Under the pieces are notes generated by a model that was not told where the DNA came from, did not search any database, and was given only the letters and a program-made list of their open reading frames with translations. A program made the translations under genes and the position numbers. A DNA stretch of 27,044 nucleotides from Schoenoplectus triqueter (lineage: Eukaryota; Streptophyta; Magnoliopsida; Poales; Cyperaceae): contig CAXKVV010000976.1 in assembly GCA_964058805.1 (NCBI GenBank), positions 1 to 27,044 of the forward strand, read 5' to 3'. Shown one piece after another: positions 1 to 10,378 of this stretch; position 1 is the first letter of the stretch; every line of letters starts with the position of its first letter.

Positions 1-155
1 ATTAAGAAAGACAGGTCCTTATTAATTTTGCACGTTAATGGGTCAGAAAAGTATATCAGCACCATGTAGAACTATCAGAACAACTAAGTTCCATTATCAG
101 TTTGCCGCCCAAAAAAAAAATGTTCCAAAGGAAAGAATAAGCCTTTAATATTTAC

Positions 156-3100
156 CATGAGGTAGAACATTCCAAGCTATGGTGTCTGTGATAGCAGTAA
201 AAATCCAATTGAGCTCGCCTAAAAGGGTTTTCCGGTCATTTTGTCGACCAGGGATTTTGTCAATCAGAGAATGGTCCAGAGAATCACGAAGCAGGGACCG
301 ACCACAGAACCTTCAAAAAGTAAGTAATCAGACACTATAATAAGAGAAGATGCCGGCATTGGTTTTTTCAGAGGTATGTAGTCTCGGTAATCCAAAATTC
401 TATATGCAGTATCAATTGTTGTTTTTAGAGCCATACTGCAGTTGTGTTTTGTGCATTGAAGAATTAATGGTACTGCCCATAACCCAACAGACGCTGAATT
501 AACACTACCATAAAAAGGTTCGTGCTCAGATTGGCATGAGGCTGCCACTACATTCAAAACTAGCTGGTATAATATGCTGGTCGACATAATTATCATTACT
601 TTAATAGAGTTTTGGTATAAGAAAGCATGACTACCAGTGTAATGCCATCTTGATAGGTGTAGTTAGACATGCAGTAAATACATCTGCAGGAAATTCTGCA
701 CTCTGTGGCAATGTCTCGTTAGCCTCACATGCAGCAAGTATAATACAATCCTTTTGAGGAGATGGAGTACCAGTGGACCCCCCATCTAAGCCTAATCTCT
801 GCACAAGTTACATCAGATAGAAATTTCAGCTCTATCCAAAGTAATTTAAATACTCCCCAAGTATGAGAACAGGTGTAACAACCTTTTAGCAGCGACCAGT
901 GTAATCAACATTAAAACCTTATCGAAATAAGAAATGAATACCAAATTTTAAGTTGTTACTGAGCTACAAGTATAATCATATATAGTTAGACAGACAGTTA
1001 GTAATTGTTCTCTGTGAAACACAGATCAGAGGAAAGCTCACTCCAAAAATAAGAATACAGTCCTGTCGTTAATCTATATTGTCTTAGTTACAGGTCTGAT
1101 ATGTTGCAAAGGGGTGATTCAAAGGATGAAAAAAAAAGTAATGTGATGTTATCTGCAGCAATTGAATTTTTCCAACTTCTTGATCCTAGCAAACCATGTT
1201 TGACTTCTTATATACAATAACATAGTACAGCATATGTCCATGAAAGCATAAAATTCACAACATGAGTGTATTACCCATAAAAGTCAAAGGTAGATCTTCA
1301 TTGTGAATTCCTGTCCAATATTCAACTATAAGAAGATTTTTGGGGGTATATGTTTGAAACACTGGCAGGGTCTATAAACTCAATTGTCTCAGCATCCATC
1401 TTTTGGAAGAACAGAAATTTCACCAACTGTTAACCAATCAAGAGAGGTTGAAAAAGAAATAGAATAGAGAAATTCACCTCTATGAAAGCATTTAGAATTA
1501 ACCCAGCGGCAGAACAATCAAACACATAAATAGATGGTGTTTTCAGCCACGAATCTAGATCACTGATTGGCAAAGGAATGTACTGTGTATAGCTCTTGTT
1601 AAACACCCAAATCTCTCGATTGGCTGTTGGTTTGGGAACACCATGTCCATTGTAGTGAAATAAAACCCTTTCTGTTCTGGCATATTTTCGACATGTGGTG
1701 CAGAGTTTCTTCACCTCCTCCACAGTTGGATCAAGCTGGAGCTTATATCGCGCCTGCCACAAAGGGTTATGATATTTAAAAGCACGTGTAAGAAATTCCC
1801 TTCCAAGAAAATATCTTGTCCCTATCATTCAGATCTACTATTCTTATCCATAACCTCAAGGAATCATCCCACAGGCACACAAGAAAATTCTAATTTCCAG
1901 CACAGCATAAATGTCTATGCAAAATTGCAACAAAAAAGGTTGTAGTAAGTAAATAATTAGTATTCTTCCCAAATTTTGCCACAGCGAACGAATAATACAG
2001 ATTTGTACATGTTCAAGGTTCATTCTGATAACAAACAACAGGAAGTAGAACAGGATACAGGAACTTTGCTAACCTTAGGTTGCCATCTCTCATATTGATT
2101 ATGCAAGGCTTTCCCAATGTGCTCAAGGGCCTTTGGTGGAGCCATGGAAAAAGGATCTGAATTCAGAAGTACATATTTAAATATATCAAAATGAGAACTT
2201 CAGAAACCCCAATACACATCCATTCTAAAAGCAGGTCCACAAATTTATATTGTGACTTTTATAAGCAGTACTCCCTGCCAAATTACAGAACCAAACATAA
2301 AGCTATGGTACTGACCAAATACTAATTAATCTGCTAATCTATCCCCGGGAAAGGATCACTTGACAGCGACTATTTTAATGTAGAAAAAAGTTCATAGATA
2401 TATTCTTGAACTTATAGATTAATAGTGTTTCAAATTTCATGGAATTATTGTTTGATAATCCATCAAAGACGGTCATAATGTTATACAATTTGCAACGGTT
2501 CCAATTTAACAGTCTTCGATGGAGCATCGAATGATAATTAAAAAATTGAAACACAATTAATCTATAAGTTCAAGAATATATCTATAAACCTTTTCCTATT
2601 TTTAAGTTTTTTTCGATTTATTTCAAGTTTCAATGTCAAGATTGTCAAAATAGTCATTGTCAAGCGATCCCTCCACTTATCCCCATGTGTGTGTGTGTGT
2701 GTGTGTGTGTTGTCTGTCCCTCATTGTTGAAGGCACACTTCAATCAGAAGGTAGCAACAACTGACCAAAAAGAAAAAAGTTCCGGAAACAAGATATGGAA
2801 ATATTAAGGATGTCAATGGTGTTACCTATCCAGCACTCTTTTCGTGCACATGGAGATATTTTAATAACATCTGGTGGGTCCACGCTTATATTCAAACATA
2901 GCACCAACGCAACACAACCTGTTTTCATCTGTAAAAGAATTCAACAATATATGACTGTGCACTAATTTCCCCAATTTTATTGCATTTACTAACATACTCT
3001 ATTAAACTAACACATTGCCGAGAGCCGACAACAGACTTCCAAACAGTGTTGAGAGACCACTTTCAAGTGGCATTTTCACATCAAACAATCTATAGACCAG

Positions 3101-4646
3101 TGATGCGAATCGTACAATACGGTGCGATACGAATCGTACGATATGGTACGATTCTATAGGTTGGTGATACGAATCGTACAATACGGTGCGATTTTACAGT
3201 ATCAATATTTGACTATTTACTATTTAGTGTACTGTACATTATGTGTTAGTGTGTAAGTGTGTTAGTATGATACCCGTAGAATTATTCACAAGGTATAAAA
3301 CTATAAATGAGACTTCTCTTTGTAGTACATATTAGAAAACTTATACATTTTATAATTTATCTTTTTCAAGGTATAAATGTGTCTTCTTTGTGTTACAGTG
3401 TTAATATTTAACTTGTACATTTGTCTGTGACTTTCTTTTACGAATTAACTGCATTTTTGAGAATTGACAATGAAATAGTTTATTTTGATAGTGTTTAATG
3501 GTCATATAGCATGCAACATAACGATGCACCATAGAAGTATGATAGATTTTGTTATTGAAACTTTCTTTTAATGAAATTCGTTTGTAACTAGTTATATTAC
3601 TTAATTTCTAGAATAACTTAGTGTATCATAAACAATTCGATACGATACACGATACACAATACGATACTAAATACTACGATACACGATACATTGTATGATT
3701 CGAAATCATTGCTATAGACTGACATGGATCAAGCACCTGAATGCTTACAATGTAAATTGGCAATATGATAGCGTTTGCATCATACTGCATGCTTACAAAC
3801 AACATGGCACAAAGCCGTAACCTGAGCATAATTGACACTGAGAGCAGCTTCTTTTCAAGAACCAAGGGGAAAAAAGGTGGGTCAGGAATTGTGCTTAACT
3901 ATTAGCATCATGGTGGTGTTCACTTTTATACACACATAGTTCATCAACAATATAAGAAAAAGGGAAACAGAACTATGATGCATGACTAATGGTCTAATGC
4001 ACGTATGGAAGTATAAAACCATTAACAAGTCAATTTTTGCATACTATTTAAAATCCTAGACATATAAAGCTAATATTTGGTTAAAAGAAGAGCCTCTTGG
4101 TCACTTTTTACGCAAAATATGCGCCAACCAAAGCACCAGAACTTAAAATCTTTGCAACAACAAAAAAATTATGGTGGCCTTTTGGAAACTGATGGCATTG
4201 ATTCCAGCAATTCTCTCATGTGCTCATTGCACCTTAAAGCACTCAGCTGACACTTCTTGTGCAGAACATCACCCCAGGAACCATCCATTTTTCCAAAATT
4301 TAAAAAATGGATCAACAGAAATGAATTCGTGAGGTCTACTAAAAGGTATTTAGAAAAAAAAAAAGCGGCGGAAAAGAGAGGTGATTTTACATACTCGATC
4401 CTTAAGCCTCCATTTGGAGACTAGGCCCTCGTCGGACGGTCCAGATTGCATCTGAGTGCCATCTTCGAAGCCCTCATGCCTCGATTCACACAGTACCACA
4501 CTCTGAGGCAAGTACGGCATGCTCGTTTCAGGCCCATCTTCTCCAGCTCCAGCGCCTCCGCCTAGAACCGGAGCCTCCGGCACGGGGACCACTGCAGGAG
4601 GCGGCGGCTGAGACAACCTTGAAGCCATCAGATCTCCCAATGCCAT
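156..4646 (-). CDS. RAPTOR1: RAPTOR, TORC1 scaffold subunit, 5' part of gene (exons 1-6, partial)
   Basis: Plant orthologue of Raptor, the scaffold that presents substrates to TOR kinase in cytosolic TORC1. Six exons join in one frame: 4395-4646, 2826-2928, 2074-2156, 1478-1753, 635-798 and 156-310. They encode the first 344 residues plus one base of a protein normally about 1,300-1,350 long. The start [10 protein letters not shown] at 4646 matches known plant Raptors, as do [69 protein letters not shown] and [14 protein letters not shown]. These form the Raptor N-terminal caspase-like (RNC) domain; His183 (GHG) and Cys226 (DCS) sit where the caspase dyad would be. All introns are GT-AG. The HEAT and WD40 parts lie beyond the left edge; the last donor is at 155-154 and no exon is seen in 1-153. 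Identification is very secure and exon ends are strong. Odd: Arg192 where Gly is usual (TANREIW). Confidence 0.95.
799..1477 (-). other. RAPTOR intron 4, no other feature
   Basis: A 679-bp GT-AG intron (donor GTGAAT, acceptor TTGTGCAG). It is AT-rich, and I see no element with inverted ends, no tandem repeat and no extra exon in it. Confidence 0.8.
1478..1753 (-). CDS. RAPTOR1: RAPTOR exon 4 (caspase-like core of RNC domain)
   Basis: Encodes residues 147-238, from [10 protein letters not shown] to NAFIE. Acceptor TGGCAG lies at 1754-1759 and donor GTGAAT starts at 1477; both ends are in phase 0. It carries the most conserved part of the domain, the [10 protein letters not shown] loop with His183 and the FDCSAAG strand with Cys226. 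Codon 192 (1616-1618) is CGA, Arg, where plant and animal Raptors I recall have Gly. Confidence 0.93.
2347..2677. mobile_element. Mutator-like MITE, copy A, in RAPTOR intron 2
   Basis: A 331-bp element with terminal inverted repeats (left GGAAAGGATCACTTGACA, right reversed GGAGGGATCGCTTGACA) and a largely self-complementary interior containing GGTTCCAATTTAAC and arms of the type TATAGATTAATAGTGTTTCA. TATCCCC is repeated at 2340-2346 and 2678-2684, an eroded target-site duplication. The sequence is clearly related to the copies at 12,828, 13,862, 17,160 and 17,919. No coding capacity. Confidence 0.75.
2686..2711. repeat. (TG)n microsatellite in RAPTOR intron 2
   Basis: An uninterrupted TG/GT dinucleotide run of about 26 bp, lying immediately beside the right target-site copy of the MITE insertion. 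Confidence 0.95.
3098..3711. mobile_element. Non-autonomous hAT-type element in RAPTOR intron 1
   Basis: A 614-bp element flanked by a perfect 8-bp target-site duplication CTATAGAC (3090-3097 and 3712-3719). Its ends form an imperfect terminal inverted repeat: left CAGTGATGCGAATCGTACAA, right (reversed) CAATGATTTCGAATCATACA. Subterminal regions are packed with short repeats of the type CGATACGA/TACGATAC in both orientations, as is common in hAT ends. The interior is AT-rich with no ORF, so it depends on a transposase elsewhere. The 8-bp duplication and CAGTG-like termini support hAT. Confidence 0.8.
4395..4646 (-). CDS. RAPTOR1: RAPTOR exon 1 (start codon, Pro/Gly-rich N-terminus)
   Basis: Encodes residues 1-84 and ends in phase 0 at WRLKDR before donor GTATGT (4394). 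It is GC-rich compared with the rest of the window and contains a poly-Pro run and a Gly/Ala-rich stretch, the variable low-complexity N-terminus of plant Raptors. The conserved block starts at [12 protein letters not shown]. The start context has T at -3 and G at +4, so it is not an optimal Kozak match. Confidence 0.93.
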
Positions 4647-4990
4647 CTAACTTTCCCAGCATGCGGTGCCTGAGCTAACCCATACAAATCAAACCCTAGA
4701 AAGGGGTTGGCCGCAGAGAAGAGGTCAATCGGATTGGAAGAAGAGACTCTAATCCCAAATCAAAGAAACCCTAGAGGAGAAAAGAAGAGAAGAGAAACCC
4801 TAGACTGGGGTCTGGGGGGTGGAGGCGGGGGAGGCGAGAAGAGAGAGAAGAGAAAAGAGAAAACAGAGAAAGTTTGCAAAACAGGGATAAAGAAATACGA
4901 AATATTTGTTTGCAAAGAAAAGAAAAGAAGTATATGTTGATATTGTAATGAGCCGATCGCCTTCTTCTCTCTTTTCTTTATATTCATGAA
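4647..4990 (-). promoter_or_regulatory. RAPTOR 5' leader and proximal promoter
   Basis: Upstream of the RAPTOR ATG the minus strand is a pyrimidine-rich leader. It has three copies of the telo-box CTAGGGTTT (4691-4699, 4766-4774, 4795-4803), an element common near the start of plant translation and growth genes. A TATA-like ATATAAA lies at 4978-4984 on the minus strand, which would place transcription start near 4945-4955. Two upstream AUGs lie in the leader: a two-codon ORF at 4675-4683 (ATG GGT TAG) and a 44-residue ORF from 4662 that overlaps the main start. TSS and a possible leader intron are unproven. Confidence 0.55.
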
Positions 4991-4999
4991 TAAGAAATT

Positions 5000-7712
5000 A
5001 AGAATCATGATGTACTTTTGTGGATTTGCCCCTACAAATTTGTAGCTCTTCTACTTCAACCTCAGAAAATCGGCAGAGTTCTGATTTCTGAAGGACGCCT
5101 GTGACTGTTTTTAAATCAGATTTGATTATTTCTTTAATTATTATTATAGTCATTCAGAAAAATAGCCTTATTTTCTCAAATCCATTGCATTATAATTATG
5201 ATATATTTATTTATTATTTTTTTTCAATTTTAATCTCCGGCGGCTGGACTGACCCGTCTATATTAAAGGTGTATGTTCCTTGTAATTGAAAAGAAAAATA
5301 TGTGCATCGTTTGTCTTTTACAATTTGTAAATCATATAACTATTTAATAGGAAAGGAGGGCACGAGTTACTTAAAAAAAAAAAACAATAGCCAAGTGTAC
5401 ATAAATTATACTTCTAGCCATGCATGCCAGTGGGCATGTATCATAATGCGATCTACAAAATAAGTTACTGGACGAGTACTAAATTAGTTGTGTTTAGGCT
5501 TTCAGGTACTTGAAAATGTCATCTTGTTCTACGGATCATAAACTTTGTAAATAAAAAAATCAACGAGGGGGGAGATCCAAAATACCTCAGTTCATATAGT
5601 ATTATTAGACCGAAGACCGAATTGAACTTGGTTTGTTGGCCATTAATTCTCCAATAATATTACTAATATATTTTGTTGGATCATGACGCGAATACAATGA
5701 CTAAAAAAGAGATGCATTTCTTTGTCTTTCTTTTTGTGAAGTGAAAATGACACTGGAGCAAGGAAAATAAAATATTAACTTCTTTTTCTTTCCATTGCCC
5801 TCCTATACTATGTTATCCAAACATAGTATAAGAGATTCCACCGTTTATATATCAATTGTACCCTATATATCAGATCAATTAATCATACCTCATTTATTGT
5901 TGCCTCTATTTTTTTTAATGAGAGCTGATATAAAGATATTATTTTTGATAGTGTAGTCGATGTCAAATTTATTATTCGTATTAATAACTTTATGATGCAA
6001 TTTATTTTATGTAATATTATATTATTATACTTAAATGAGTTATTATTCAGACTATTAATATTTAAATCGCATAATACAAATATTGTACTAAAAAAGTTGA
6101 ATTATAAAACCATTAACATGGATAATAACTCATGTAACTTGAATAATAGAGTCGACATGGAAGATAAAAAAAAAAAAAAAAAAAACTCATGTACTTGCAA
6201 GGTTGTAGCAAGCAAGAAGGGAGGACTTTTCAACTTTGCTCCTTACAACTTGACGAAAAATTGAAGAACTGACAAAGCTTCAAAGGCCTACGTACAAATT
6301 AGGAGCTAGAAGATTTGGAAATATGCAAATATCTGCTATGTGTGTGTTTTTTTTAGGATTTATTTTCTTCAGGCACTTTTAGGTGTTTTTGCAACCACTT
6401 AGGTTTAGAGAAGTTTAATCATGTACTGTTTTAATTTCACTGCAAGTTCCCTATGGGATTTGAATAAAAAAAAAGTTGGTATATTATATATATATCCTTA
6501 TTCCTTACTAAAGGTGGTCAGCGGACTTTGCTTCAGAATTCATCCAATTGACTTCAAACGATAATCAGATTTGTAAATTTTTATTTCATTCAAAATTTCA
6601 ATAATATATTCATCTTGTAAGATGAAAAATGAATGCACTAAATAGCTTAAGAGCTCGTCCTGATCTGACAGCTTAACTTTACACTAATCATATAGGCGTG
6701 TTTGGACGGTGAAAGAAATGAGTGCAAGAATAGTTTTATTGGTATATTATATGTATATCCTTAATCAAATATAATAATAATATATTTGTTTAATAATAAT
6801 ACTTATTTAATATTATTTTTACTTTTACTAATTATTATTTTGTTAATACCAATGATTATTTTTTATTATGGTTTTTTATGATTAACAAATATAATTCATG
6901 AAAAAAAATTTGATTCAGATAAAATATACAAAATGCATTAAAGCAGAAAATAACTATTTGATTAAGGAAAAAACAAAATTTGTATACTCTTTTTCTCTGC
7001 TGTGGGAAAGATGATGGTAAATGAGAAAAAGAATTAAAAAATATATAGAGAGAGAGAGAGAGGATCCAACTTTTCGCTAGCATGAACCTCTGCACTATTC
7101 ACTATTCACTATTCCAACAATTGGTAGATTGAGCAAATCAGCTCTAACTCAGAGCTATTATGGATCAATCAACACATTCATTTCAAAAGTTGAAAAGTTG
7201 CCCGCATTTACATCAACCATGAAAATAAACTCAATTTAAATGGTTTAGATTGGTCAGTCATTCACTAAATTTTTAAGTTAAATTCATCAGCTATCCTTGT
7301 ATTTGCAATCATAACCATATACTAAATTACCCTAAATTTTATTTTGTATTTGAATTTTGTAGGTATAAACACGAGCAGGGAGGGATTGACCAGTTAGGAT
7401 CTGACCTCTAACTTGTCAAAAAAGTTAAGCAGTTATTGGATAATTTTAATAATAATAAAAAAAAAATATAAGATTTTCAATACTCAGTCCTCATTCCTTT
7501 AATAACTTTATTAATCATCTTCTGATCTCTTTATTTTTTAATTCTGATTCTGTCCCTGAATATAAACACAAAGATATGTTTCTATTTCATAGAGGATAAA
7601 TTTCAAAATATTTCACCCGCGGTAATACCTTAATCCACCTAATTCCCCCATATGTGTTTATTTAATACGATCAGGGAATTAGTACTTTTTTCATGGTCCT
7701 CTTCTCACTTAA
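5000..7712. other. AT-rich intergenic region without a recognised gene
   Basis: Upstream flank of RAPTOR. Short open frames here (for example 5101-5289 and 5992-6264, plus strand) have low-complexity Asn/Ile/Lys composition and no family resemblance. Visible structure is limited to a perfect 11-bp hairpin stem at 5804-5830 (TATACTATGTT, 5-base loop), an A20 run at 6166-6185 and a GA run at 7047-7062. A near-repeat TTGGTATATTATAT occurs near 6476 and 6739. GGCGTGTTTGGACGG near 6696 resembles a MITE end, but I found no matching second end. Confidence 0.6.
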
Positions 7713-7720
7713 GATATATG

Positions 7721-8309
7721 TAGGGTTGTTAATGACACTCTTTTGGTCGTTTATCTTATCCGTATCGTATCCGATAAAACGGATATGGGTAAGATTTTAT
7801 TTTCGTTAGGTCATCGGATATGAGTATGAGTAAGAAAATAATTTTGTTAATTTATCGAGTATGGATATGGGTAAGGGATTTTCGTTACCCATTATCTATT
7901 GGGTAAATTATATAAATATATATAAATATAATTATTTTATATTTTTAATAAAAATATATATAGTTAAATTATATAAATATATATTAATTAGTATATATTT
8001 TTTTATGACAATTGACATGAAAAAATTATATGATCTTTGTTATATCTAAAATATTAATTATTATTGTACTTTATTAGTATATTTATTTAATGATATTTTT
8101 TTTGTCTAAATCATATATTTTTTTATTGAATTATTTTTAATTTTACCCATTATCTATCATTACCCGCTTGTTACCCAAAAGTTTTAATGGGTAAAGGTAG
8201 GATATGGATAAAGAAAATTTTAATGGGTATAAATAGAGTATGGATAATTTTTTTTAATGAATATAAATATGAAAATAACTTCACCCATACTCTACCCTAC
8301 CCATTGACA
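7721..8309. mobile_element. Non-autonomous hAT-type element (589 bp)
   Basis: Flanked by a perfect 8-bp duplication GATATATG (7713-7720 and 8310-8317). The left end begins TAGGGTTGTTAATG and the right end reversed begins TGTCAATGGGTAGGG, the recurrent TAGGG-TGTCAATGG theme of plant hAT elements; the right end seems to have lost its outermost bases. Both subterminal regions are rich in GGGTAA/TTACCC and GGATATGG motifs in opposing orientation. The interior is nearly pure A/T and codes for nothing. Confidence 0.7.
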
Positions 8310-8317
8310 GATATATG

Positions 8318-8990
8318 AAAACAGAACACATCTACGTGTTTTATATAGAGGTATTTTATGTATGCATGTTCTGTGTATAATTTCATGTCCATCAAGAAGA
8401 AAAGTAGTGGTCCAGAAATATGTGAATCAATGATTGAAGGTGTCGAGAAATTGTGATACACGCTACAGTAATGGTTTTTAAAAAAAGGACAGAATGGGGT
8501 GAAAACTTAATTTACAATAAAAAAAAATAGACGCATATATGATTTCTCTATTCTAGGTGGTTGGAATATCTAGTTAGTAGTTATCTACTAGTCGAACAAT
8601 TGTTTAAATTAAATGGAAAATCGCTTTATTCGAACTATTCCATGTTTTCTAATTACCAAACACCTGCTACAGAATAATAATTTTTTTATGCTTTTCAGTC
8701 TTTTTATTTGGAACTAGCATATTTTTTCCATGTGCCATATGATCATTGTCAAAAAGCAAACAACGACAATAACATTTTTGTTTTGGTTTGGTTTTTGTTG
8801 TTTTTAAGGACCCGGCAATTCCCATGAAACTGCGGGGTGAGCACATAGCTATTATTTGGTCTTTTACTAATAATAATGATGATGATAATAACAATCGTAG
8901 ATTACAAAAGGACACATTGCAGGGGTTTTAAATTAATAAATGGAAAAGCGAAGACCCAAAAGGGAAAAAGGCACTTTCTAATTTCTATCT
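8318..8990. other. AT-rich intergenic sequence, nothing recognised
   Basis: No coding potential by composition, no inverted-end element and no RNA gene recognised. The minus-strand frame at 8667-8915 is not supported by any motif. Confidence 0.55.
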
Positions 8991-8999
8991 TGCGTGGAG

Positions 9000-9270
9000 T
9001 CTTTGACAGCCGCCATGCTCGTGCTGGTTCCTTCCGATTTTCATTGTTCCCAAAGTACCCCTGATCCATGGGAGGGGAGCCGTCCGATCCAGAATCCAGA
9101 TTGACGGCTCACCGCGTCGCAGTAGCCAACCGGTCCCGGGTTTAGAAATTAAAGATCCCTTCTCTGCGTGACACGTGTCTGTCAGTGTTACGTCAGATGG
9201 ATGACGAACGATGGGAAAGGAGTTGGGTGCGTGACAGCTCATCGCCAGTCATGCGTGCCAGCGTGGGCGT
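9000..9270. promoter_or_regulatory. GC-rich patch with G-box and TGACG motifs
   Basis: This roughly 270-bp patch is clearly GC-richer than its surroundings. It contains the palindromic G-box GACACGTGTC (9170-9179), TTACGTCA (9188-9195, a bZIP/as-1-like core) and an inverted repeat AGCCGTC/GACGGCT around 9079-9110. It resembles a plant promoter or a fragment of one, but no gene starts convincingly on either side. It could also be part of a decayed transposon. Confidence 0.35.
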
Positions 9271-9468
9271 GGCAAGTGCTGGATTTTCATTTTCATCAAT
9301 TAATTCCCAAAAATACTCAATACAACCAAATAATAATAATAATTTAAAGGGATTCGTTTGGGTGGGAACTGGGAAGTCATAAGTGGGATCGGAACAAGGA
9401 CAGTCACAGCTGCATTTTCATGATTTCCAGCTAACGTCGTTACTCGTTACAGACTGAGGCTTTAGCTG

Positions 9469-9537
9469 ATAATAATAATAATAATAATTATTATTATTAT
9501 TATTATTATGCCATTTTGATTTTGATTTTGATTTTGA
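9469..9537. repeat. (AAT)n(ATT)n palindromic microsatellite plus (ATTTTG)4
   Basis: AAT triplets run directly into ATT triplets (9469-9509), so the tract is self-complementary and could form a hairpin or cruciform. Four ATTTTG units follow at about 9512-9537. Confidence 0.9.
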
Positions 9538-9539
9538 CT

Positions 9540-10075
9540 TTTTTTCTGGAGCGTGTGAATTAATCATGAATTTAGCAAAAGCTTATTCGCTATTATGACC
9601 CAACTAATTTGTTGCTCATGCTGTTTACCATTTTCTAACTGCTTTAATAATTCCTTTGCGCATCCTGTTTCTATTTGCTATTATGACCCAGTCACCCAGC
9701 TAATGTCGTTATTCTAAGTAGGATTATAATTCGGACTTTTCACAACGATAACATTAATACCTATCCAAAATCATGTAACTTATCTTCTAGATTTTTACAA
9801 GACAAAATATTTTCTGTTTTGCAGATAGCACACCAAAAAATATCTACACAGTAAACAAAGGAATCCCAATGAAAATAAATAAATAAGCACAGCTTACAAA
9901 CGGTGAACTTAGAAGTAAATAATAGAATTCCTTAAAAAATGTTATACCACGGACCAACAAAAAAAAAACAATTAGAATCACAATTAACAAATGGAAAAAC
10001 TAGAAGTAGCCGCTCAGAATTTCTAAAAAATGTGTGTGTATGTAGAGTTGGATTATGATACAATGCATACATAGT
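9540..10075. other. Intergenic sequence with a small duplicated phrase
   Basis: No gene seen. GCTATTATGACCCA occurs near 9589 and 9677, and AGCTAACGTCGTTA near 9430 recurs as AGCTAATGTCGTTA near 9700, so a short segment was locally duplicated and has diverged. Confidence 0.5.
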
Positions 10076-10079
10076 ACGG

Positions 10080-10375
10080 ATCATTCTCATATTATGGATC
10101 AGTCTTTTTTAAGTTTATATGGTCGATCGAACTGCTCATGTGTTTCAGATCATTTCCTTGCGTATTTAAAGTTTAAATGGTCAATCTAACTGCTCAAAAT
10201 AATTTTCATAGAAAAATCTAGTCATTCAAAAGAAGTGATTTTTTAACTATCTAAAAAATATAAAATTTGATCTGCAACTAGATTTTCATATATAATTTAT
10301 TTTGAGCAATCAGATCAACCATTTGAATTTTAAAAATGAAGAAATGATCTGTAGAGCACAGACCATCTGTGCTAC
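10080..10375. mobile_element. Fold-back MITE with partly duplicated left arm
   Basis: Left arm AAATGGTCAATCTAACTGCT (about 10,178-10,197) pairs with right arm sequence reversed AAATGGTTGATCTGATTGCT (about 10,300-10,325), and the homology continues outward (CAGATCATTTCCT/CAGATCATTTCTT). A second, related left-arm unit lies just outside (GGATCAGTC to GATCGAACTGCTC, 10,098-10,140), so the arm was tandemly duplicated by about 67 bp. A single diverged arm of the same family appears at 18,640-18,785. Ends and target-site duplication are not resolved. Confidence 0.5.
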
Positions 10376-10378
10376 GCA

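Noticed and set aside
264..596. 110-codon minus-strand ORF over RAPTOR intron 5 and exon 6
   Set aside because: In exon 6 it reads a different frame from the conserved [11 protein letters not shown]; the upstream part is intron.
4707..5008. ORFs on both strands in the RAPTOR leader (Gly/Lys/Arg-rich or Pro/Phe-rich)
   Set aside because: They arise from the purine/pyrimidine-biased leader and promoter; there is no start context, family or conservation support.
5992..6264. 90-codon plus-strand ORF
   Set aside because: AT-driven composition with a poly-Lys run from an A20 tract; no domain, no codon bias.
8985..9382. Overlapping ORFs in the GC-rich 9-kb patch
   Set aside because: Open by base composition only; neither strand gives a recognisable protein or splice-supported gene model.
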